Shown here in pieces: positions 8,701 through 17,700 of a stretch of DNA of 19,897 nt. The notes beneath the pieces were generated by a model. That model was given only the letters and a program-made list of their open reading frames with translations, did not search any database and was not told the DNA's origin. Positions within the stretch are counted from its first letter, which is position 1. Each line of letters begins with the position of its first letter. Origin of the DNA: Phoronis ovalis (lineage: Eukaryota; Phoronida; Phoronidae); assembly GCA_028565635.1 (NCBI GenBank), contig JAOXYB010010789.1, positions 1-19,897 on the forward strand, in the 5' to 3' direction. A program made the translations under genes and the position numbers.

Positions 8701-11700
8701 CATAAGCTGTAGTATTGGCAGGCTTCACTGCAAAGCTTGGTTTAACTGAAAAAACAAATAAAGTAATCTGCTGTCAGACTGTACTTAAATTATTAGCCAA
8801 TGCCAATAAAGGGTTGTAGAAGTCATATTACTTGGGCCCGAATGATAAAAATATCTATGATGAATAGAAAGTTTTGAGGACATACTTAAATTTATACCAT
8901 GTAGTTGATAAAAGTTAAATATGAGACAGAACAGAGTGATTTGGGAACACAGGAGCTAGTAGATAACACTCCACTGTACTTACTGACAACTGAGACTTGT
9001 ATGGTTGCATTGATGACATCATCGCCTCCTACAGCTACACAAGAATACTGTCCGGCATCAGAGTACTGCACATTATTAAAGGTCAACTCTCCGCTACTGT
9101 CCTGAAAACAATTCATGTGGGTTTTTTTATGAACATTTAAGCCATTTTAAATGAAACAATGTACCTGGTTACAGCTGATTCTTATTTAAAGATTTGCAGT
9201 AGCACGAGATAGCTTTTAATAAGTTGCAAATATGAAGAAACTGCACAAGGTTTCATAACACTGACACAACCAAGGCAGAAAAAGAGAAGTACAACCAGCT
9301 CATGTTATAGTAATATTATTCTTTGATAACAAGATAATATTCTGTTATAATAAATACAGCCATGGAAAAAATTATTGGACCACCCAGGTCCTAAGGCAGT
9401 TCGGGTAGATTTCAAACCTTTTTACCACTAGAAAAAAGTCCTTTTTACCTACACATTTGTTGATCATCATAACAATAAGAACATTCAAATGTGTTACATA
9501 ATGCCCTGCACTCAAAGTTATTATTATATTTATTTATTTATAATAATATTATTATTATGCTGTCATCAAGAATAAAGGATTTGCCATCAAATACTGAATG
9601 CTGAATGTCTAAATAGACCTGAACTGACAAAAATGTATCTGTAAAATTACTTCTTGTCAGTAATAAATTGTTTGTAATTTGTAGACTTTGGCTATTGGCA
9701 CAAAAGGCTTGTCATAATGTCAAGTTGGCTAATAAGGCATAAATTAACAAGTAAAATCTACTTGTTTTAGTTCACATTCATGATAGTGTTGGTAAAAAGG
9801 ACTTTCTAGTGGTAAAAAGGTTTGAAATCCACCCGAACTGCCTTAGGACCTGGGTGGAAAATCATAACAAATAAGGAAATACATATAACATTCAATAAGG
9901 AAATACATATAACATTCAATTAGCTAGGGACCAACAAAGCAAGGTTCTACTCAGTCTTCATAGTCAACATCGGTGCTGACGAACTCCAGTTGAGGCTGGA
10001 AAATTAATGCTTTTTCATTAACATGAATGGAAATAGGTTGATGAATTGTTTGTGTAACTTTTTTGTTTCACAACAAATTAAACTTTTAAAACTGCACATG
10101 CAGGTATTTTTAAACTTTTAAGGGACAAAAGTGATGTTCTCACCTGTATATGACTTGGCAAATTAATACTTCCCGTTTTCAACCATTTAACAGTCGGTAT
10201 AGCTTGTCCTTCCGCAATGCAATGTATTTTTGCAGTAGCTCCAAGTTCAAGCTTTGTATCTATAGGTACTGGCTTAAATTTGAGCTTTTCTACAAAAATA
10301 GGTTTGAATCCTTGTTAAAAGGCTTACTTTATTTTATAAGCATCTTACATTTTGTAAAATAGTTATAATAATAATGTGACCAGAATAGTCTAGTATATTT
10401 TACTCATTTAGCAACAGCAAATATGAAATAGGGATATTCAGATCGCCAAGACCTTATCAACCTAGTATAAACAATACTGTAGCTATTTCATGCAGTCATC
10501 ACTATTCCAGTGGTTTCAATATGGTGGTGGACAGATCATTAGGTTTGCATAAAAGCCCTGTATTCATAAATGTGTCCATAGTCTTTAACGCAATAAGTCT
10601 TAGTGTTGACAAGTTTTTGATATAATGCATTTCAGTACCCTGCAACCCTTTGTGTGAGAAGCCATACATACTTTGAACCTTAAGTTGTGCTGGCTGCGTA
10701 GTAGTTGGGTTGTGACCAGATGTATTGATTCTACATGAATAATAGCCTTGGTCTGACAGTCGGACAGAAGTGATCGTCAGTCGTCCTGTACGATCATTCT
10801 GACGGAGTTGAAGCCTAGGATCACCTTTCTGTAATACCAATAATATATTTCTTAACATGACACAAACAATCGACATACTGAAATAAGTGCAAATTTTCAC
10901 AAGAGTAAATTAACCTGGTTTGAAATTTTTCATTGTCCTTTACTATCCATTTGTTTTATAATTTAACTTTTGTACACCTTAACATGAATAGCATGAACAC
11001 TTAGCATAGATATTCACTCACAGGAACAGGCTGCAACTCTTTCAACCATGTAATTTGCGTCACAGGATAAGGTGACCCATTATACTGACATTCAAACATG
11101 GCTTCCTTGTCTTCATCAACAGACTGCGCAATTGGATTAGCTATGATAATAGGGGGCACTAAAATCAATAATATAAATTATTAGCTACGATACACTGCTG
11201 AAAGTTGTAAGCCCAGCACGGCCATCAAAGTATGATGCTAGAAATTTACTTACTTTTCGTGTAGAATTTTAAAAATAAAAACTTTTCCAAGGTTTTAGCA
11301 TATTCATAGTGAATGTTACAAGATTAAACATAAATTTACTAGTGCGACATAACTTTGAAAGGTACAATTTCACCAAATTTAACAGCTTTAACCGTTAATG
11401 TGATATTTTAAAGCTCTATCTTTCCTATTTGGCAGTCATACTAAAAATAACTTTGAGTTATACCTGACACTATGAGTGATAAATGTTTTCGTTTTTCGCC
11501 AGCCATGTTGCTGACTACACAAGTATAATTGCCTCTATCTTCTCGCATAGTATTACTAATAACCAGCTTAGAATTATGTACAAATATTCTTCCTCGGTCT
11601 GTGATTACTGCACCAGTTGGACCTTCCCACCTAAAAAGAACATATTTTAAGTGAGGAAATGCTTGTATATAATCTATGATAATTTGACCACTTGACCACG

Positions 11701-14700
11701 AGAGGAAACCTTTATTCCTTCATGCACAAACTAATGAAAGTTCACATGCTCATTGAAATAGTTCCTATCAAGCGGTGCAAACAAGTATTGCAAAATAGCA
11801 CAGGATTTACAGACTCTTGTACACCAAGAATAAAATCAAATTTTGAAGTATGCAATGAATTCTAAGGAATCTTTTGTATTTCAAAATTCCATTCATCAAC
11901 ACATAAACAGGTCATTAGAATTGTGGAATTAATTTTGTTAAAGTGCTAAATTAAAAATTAAAGGTACAAGTACGTTATTTCAGATTTATTTTTTAACAAA
12001 CAAGGCATTTGGCAAAAACGAAGTCACTGTAGTTTCATATCAGAAGACATTACATGATAAATGCTAACTGTCATCACATTTTACCTTATTCAGGGTAAAC
12101 ATAACTACCATTCCATGGTATTTTATGAAGAACATCATCATAAACGTGTCATATAGCTTACACAACATTGCCTAATATTGTGGTTTAATGAAATGTCTAT
12201 AAACATTCCAAGACTGCTTCAACTGGTAATTCATCCAACAGTATGCAGTATAGCTGATATCCAACATCATATATTGGAATGTGATTTAGACAAAAAAGGC
12301 TATAATAATTGTTAGTTTGGACTGAAGGAGCACTGCTATTTTCTAGCACTCTTTTCATATGGTGCAATTATCTTTAAAACCATAAACTAAATATGCCATA
12401 ATATAATACATGCATTTTAAAAAGTAACAAGGAAATAATTAAAGTTGAAAAAATTAAACATCAAAATGCATATGTTACCATAGTAACTACAATAATACAA
12501 ACATTTGCAAAAAATACAGTTTTCTATATACACGTAGAGCAGTAAAGGTAGAAATATGTTAAAATTATATAAATTATTTATTTTGCATGAATGAAAATTG
12601 ACTCACTGTTGTGTAGGTGCAGGTATGCCATCTGGTGGATAGCAAGTTGCTTCAAATCTTTGCCCATTAGCAACTATGGTGGGTTTATTCACTTCCAGTC
12701 TGGGTTCAAATGAGTCAGGTGTGAGATCACCAAGTGCTGAAATAAATTTCACATTGATGTACTTGCTGCTATAAGCTATAAGCACAATATTGTTCAATTT
12801 AAGATTGATATATATCTTTTTTTTCATTAGGCAAGTTCACATGTGCTGTCTGCAGGATCTAATGACACAAATCCTAGTTTATTTATAATACACTCAAGCA
12901 AGTATAATAATGAGTCCTGGATTACAGAATAGCAGACAATTTGATATTGTGGTATCAGGCATATCACCTGTTGAATCCATTCTCATTACAGTGAGGGTTA
13001 CCAGTTCAATGACTTAAACACATGTATTTCCTATTGTATACTACTTCAGAGATTGTTATTTTGATATCATTTGCAATGTCTTTTTAATTGCTTAAAGTAT
13101 GGGAACACCTTACACATTCCATCTATCTTTTGTAGCTGTCAAATGTTGATTACCATTTTACAAGTACATAGCTTAATTTTTATACACTGTTCTATAAAAC
13201 AGGAAAACCTCAACTTGTAACACTTGTTAAGATTGTTTTTACTGTATTACTAGCCATACTTGTAATTTTTCTGCAGTGTTTCACAATAATTGAAAAAAAT
13301 ATAACCTTTGATGTTTATACATGTATCTTCCTATTACACTGGTGTCTGCTACTTGGGAGATTAATAATTTCCATTTTGAATATATACAATGGTGCATATG
13401 TGACCATAGCTTGGCAGCTTTACCATATACAAAATTCTGCCACAAGACACATTAATCTTTTAAATGCAAACATTTGGTTGTGCACAGAAGCACACCAAAA
13501 TATACAAAGCTTCCATTAATAAACACATTAAATCAAGGCCATTCTTCAGGTCATGAAAAAATTTGAAAAAACATTTTTTGGTAATTTGTAACCTTTGGCA
13601 CATGCTCATTAACAGGAGATATTACATGATTTAATTTTTCCTACAGTTGTATGCTACTAAATCAAAACAGTTTGAAACTGGCCATTAAAATGTAACTTTG
13701 TGCTATTTTTAAGAAGTTGATCTTTTAATTAGTTTATCAAAGTGTTTAGTGAAAGTCTGTGTACTACCATGGTTCTGGAACAACCTTGTTAGAACAAATT
13801 TATCTTCAGTGATAAAGGCATGCTTATTTTTAGAATCTTCTAAAGTAATTAAATTGTAGTTGGTAGCATGTCAAATCCAATGGAGAGGAATAGAATTTCC
13901 TTTTCATCCTGAAAAGTAGGGTAATGATAAAACTAGATCTATCCTTTAATAATAATACAGAATGTAAACAGAAAATTTAGCTACAGAGTTATAACTGACC
14001 CTAGAATATATGTCTATACACATGAAACTTTAGTGTCAATTCTCTAATATATAATTCCTTACAATTCACACTTTTGTTTATTTTGTATTTCTAGATTTCA
14101 ATAATTAGCTATCAGCTGACTGCAAGGGTCATAGTGTGACAGGCAAAGAAAATAAACAATTGCATTAGATGATAGATACATGATGAAAGTATAAATCAGT
14201 GGTGTGTATAGACTGACCTCGGTCCCTTTTGGGTGTTTTTAAACCTTATTCAGTTATAACTTGTCATAATTTCCTCTATTTTTTACATCATAACCGTTTA
14301 CCTAGTATCAAATATTAACCCCGTATCAAATGTTTATCCAGTATCAACTGTTTATTCAGTATCAAATGTTCACCCAGTATCAAATGTAAAATAGCATATA
14401 TTAACTAAAGCAAGTATTGACATCTTTTACGGACTTGTATGATTTTTTCTGCTCATATGTGTGATATTACACAACCAGAATAATATAATAAATGATATTA
14501 CAATAATACTATACAGAAAACAATCTGGACTACAGACTAAGGTGTGTATAACAGTTGTTCCTTTTAACTTTCATTGAGCTGAGACTTGGGCAAATCTACC
14601 TACCACAGTGATCAAGATTGTACAAATAGTATGCATTTACTTTATTTTGCTGAAGTTTTTCTATCCAAGTTTTATGCAGACAATTCTGGTTCTCAAAGTC

Positions 14701-17700
14701 AAAACAATAAATGGGAAGTACCTATATCACTTACTAATTAAATTCCCTGACTTTTGCTAATTTAAATCACTCACAATATTTACATTTCTAAAGTTTAAGT
14801 GCATTTCATTTACTTTATCAACATATGTCTCTAGATCATGCAGCTACCTCTCTGGATATTATGCAAGAAGGAGATTGAAAACAGGCTTCAATTTATCTGA
14901 ATGGAAACTGATGGTGCAACTTCTCAGGTCTGTAAGCAGTTTGTTGCATAACAGTGAAATCATACAGTCAGACAAAGGAGAAAAGTTAAAAACTACTTTC
15001 ATTACATTAAGTTGGACAACCCACATGCCTACACTTTAATAAACTAATTAAAAGATCACTTCATTGTCAATCAAAATAAAAAATTGATGCCCAAGTGGCT
15101 TCTAACCTAATAGACAACTGGTAAAATAATTATTTTATTCCAATTTATTCAGTTTAATCATTATTTCTTAAAATATTATTTTATAATTTTTTGTGGTTCT
15201 ACCACCAGTAAGATGGTATGCAGAAGCACTCTATTAATATTTAAGTATTTCTCTATCATTGTCTGTCAATCCTCTGCTACCATTTTATTAACCAACTACT
15301 TTAGCCAAATCAAAGCTAAGGGAAGTGTCACTGTATAAAATGCAATGACAGAAGCTCTTGTCTAATAAAGCTTTACTTTATAGGACACAGAGTTTTCTGA
15401 ATTTCATCTTTGGACCTTGGCTAAAAACTTAGGCAAAGCATTTGAGGCCAGTATTTATTGCTTAAAAATTTTGCCAAATATTCAGGTTTGTTACCATCAA
15501 TAAAATTGTTACAGTGAAACCAGTTTACTAATTACTCACATGCTAGGACAAGTTCCGCAGTGAAAGGCTGAGCAGGACCATTGCTGTTCATACCAATACA
15601 TTTATACGTTCCAGCATCACGTGGACGTACAGAATTAAAAGCTAAGGAACCATTTGGAAAAATAGTCCATCTGCAAGAAAGCATAAGCACTTGTGTAAAA
15701 CATGTGACAGTTTGCCGACTGTGTGGTCAGGTTGAACATCGAATTTGACTTCCAGTTTATGAAATTTCATTTAAAGGACACTGTAGTATTACTAACGAGT
15801 TTGAATGGTTTTATGTGCTTTTTTATCAGCAATATAGCAAAGAGGGGATTTATACTTTTAGCGTTAATGACAATTGGGCTGTGTTTTTATTAGTCTCTAA
15901 CACAGACTATATATCTTATAAATGTACTAAATAAATTGTTTTAAACTATAAACTAGAAAAAGTCAAAAATTTGTTTTAAAATTATAGTGCATATTATTAT
16001 CAGATATTGCATATAAGGATAGAAATTTATATAGGGATTTAAACTCAATTTTTAACAAAAAAGAATTTAAAAATACAAAAAGGGTCTAAACTTAGACCAG
16101 GCTTTTATGAATGGTGAAAACAGTTGAAGTTAGCCAGTGAATTATTAACGGGATATTTACATGTTATATGTGAGATTATACGCATAAAATATGAATTATT
16201 CATGGCAGTGATGATAAATGGTAAATAGTCACTGGACTTGTATAACTAGATCCATTCACTGGTGAATGTGAATGAGGGATTGCTGGTGATTGGTGAATCT
16301 TTCACTGTTGAATGATGATCTGGAAGGAGTACAAACTCTCTCAGCAAACATTACAATTAAATCATAGATGCAGCAAAACACCTGAATTTACATTACATAA
16401 ATGCATCAGTGATTTAAGTAGTAAAATAGGCAGATGCATCTACTCCAAACTCTGTGTGGTACTAACCCATACAGCTCCAACATCAATACTTCGTGATTTC
16501 TTTTGCTTGGTACAATTTAAAAGATTGGATATAATTTCAGTAACACTAATACCCACCTGGTTGTGTTATCAAGTTTGCGATCACCATAATACCAATCAGT
16601 AAGGCCAGCATTTCGAAAATTACAGTTTAACCTGGCTGGGGAATTTTTCGTTACTAGTAAGGTATCGTTAAATGATGTCAGATCCAAATATGCAGTATCC
16701 GTGCCTAGAAACAAAAAATTATGCACACATTATAATATATATATATATATTAACTATAAAGTTGTAGGCTCAGTTATAGGTGCAGTCATTAGTGTCAATC
16801 TTATGATTATTATTAGGAGTGTCAGATAAATGCACATATATAGCTGTCAACAGTATTGTCATTAAGTTACTAGACTCAAATTATAGTAAATGCAAATTTA
16901 AATTTATTGATTATGATTTATCAGAATGTGACACAACCAATGCCTTACTTTTGCATTTATAGTGTATTTATGCCAACTAGGCACTGCTTGGTTATCTGGT
17001 CTAGGTGTATTATTCCAGGTGCATTGTTTCTACCTTTCTAGTATCACAGAAACAGTATAGCAAACAGTTATACCTTAACATTACATAATTGCATTTTTTA
17101 TGATTGCAATTAAAAAAAATTCAGCCACAAATAAATATGGGTGCTGATGTGAAAATCACAGTGCCGAAAACGATTATGCTTCGCTGCTTTTGTGTCTGCC
17201 TTTTTCAAATAAAGGATGCAACATGGAGACACAAAGAATTACATTTATAAAATTAGTCTGAATACAGACAACTTGACTGCTTTGTAATGCTTACTGAAAA
17301 GAACAAAATACATTGGGGAATAAGAAACTGGTGTAAGTTATAGTTCCTGTAATTGACATTAATCAAATTGACACTGTATGCCTAGCAGGGTTCATTTTTA
17401 TTGACACATTCACACATACATGTTTTAATTGCAATAGTTTATAAATTATAAAAGATGGAACCCTGGAATCTTCTGAATGAATAACAAAATCTACATTTAG
17501 ATGCTATTCCAAGATTTTTATTTTGTTCTATCAGTGTAAAATTTATAAGAGACAAAACCTGATTGAAAGCTGAATCTGCCATTATGAGTGCAGCACATTA
17601 TCTATCCCTTTAGGCTGAATTCTTATTTAATAAATTTATGCAATTTTCCTAATTTGCATACATAAATAAATCTATATCCAAGAAACGTAAAATCTTGACA

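Larger units (their letters stand above)
9102..10143 (-). other. PTK7 intron containing a MITE and a tandem duplication
   Basis: A 1042-bp intron inside Ig6. Nearly half is the 478-bp MITE at 9380-9857, and a 24-bp duplication follows at 9871-9918. Nothing was recognised in 9102-9379 or 9919-10143. Confidence 0.8.

Noticed and set aside
8892-9116. Treating the full open frames around Ig6 as single-exon genes
   Set aside because: The parts outside 8984-9101 are intron read-through. Only the region between the CAG acceptor and GTAAGT donor matches PTK7 and keeps phase.
10301-10311. B-box-like GGTTTGAATCC suggesting a tRNA or SINE
   Set aside because: No A-box at the right distance, no cloverleaf, and no A-rich tail; it abuts a PTK7 exon.
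14260-14394. Open frame with VSNVYP hexapeptide repeats
   Set aside because: No ATG, about 45 codons, and entirely explained by an 18-bp minisatellite in an intron.
16255-16270. Short perfect palindrome CATTCAC-TG-GTGAATG
   Set aside because: Seven-base arms near GGTGAAT repeats are too short to set apart from chance or simple repeat structure.
16312-16602. 96-codon open frame on the plus strand
   Set aside because: It overlaps the PTK7 Ig3 exon antisense, and the remainder is intron. No recognisable protein features.
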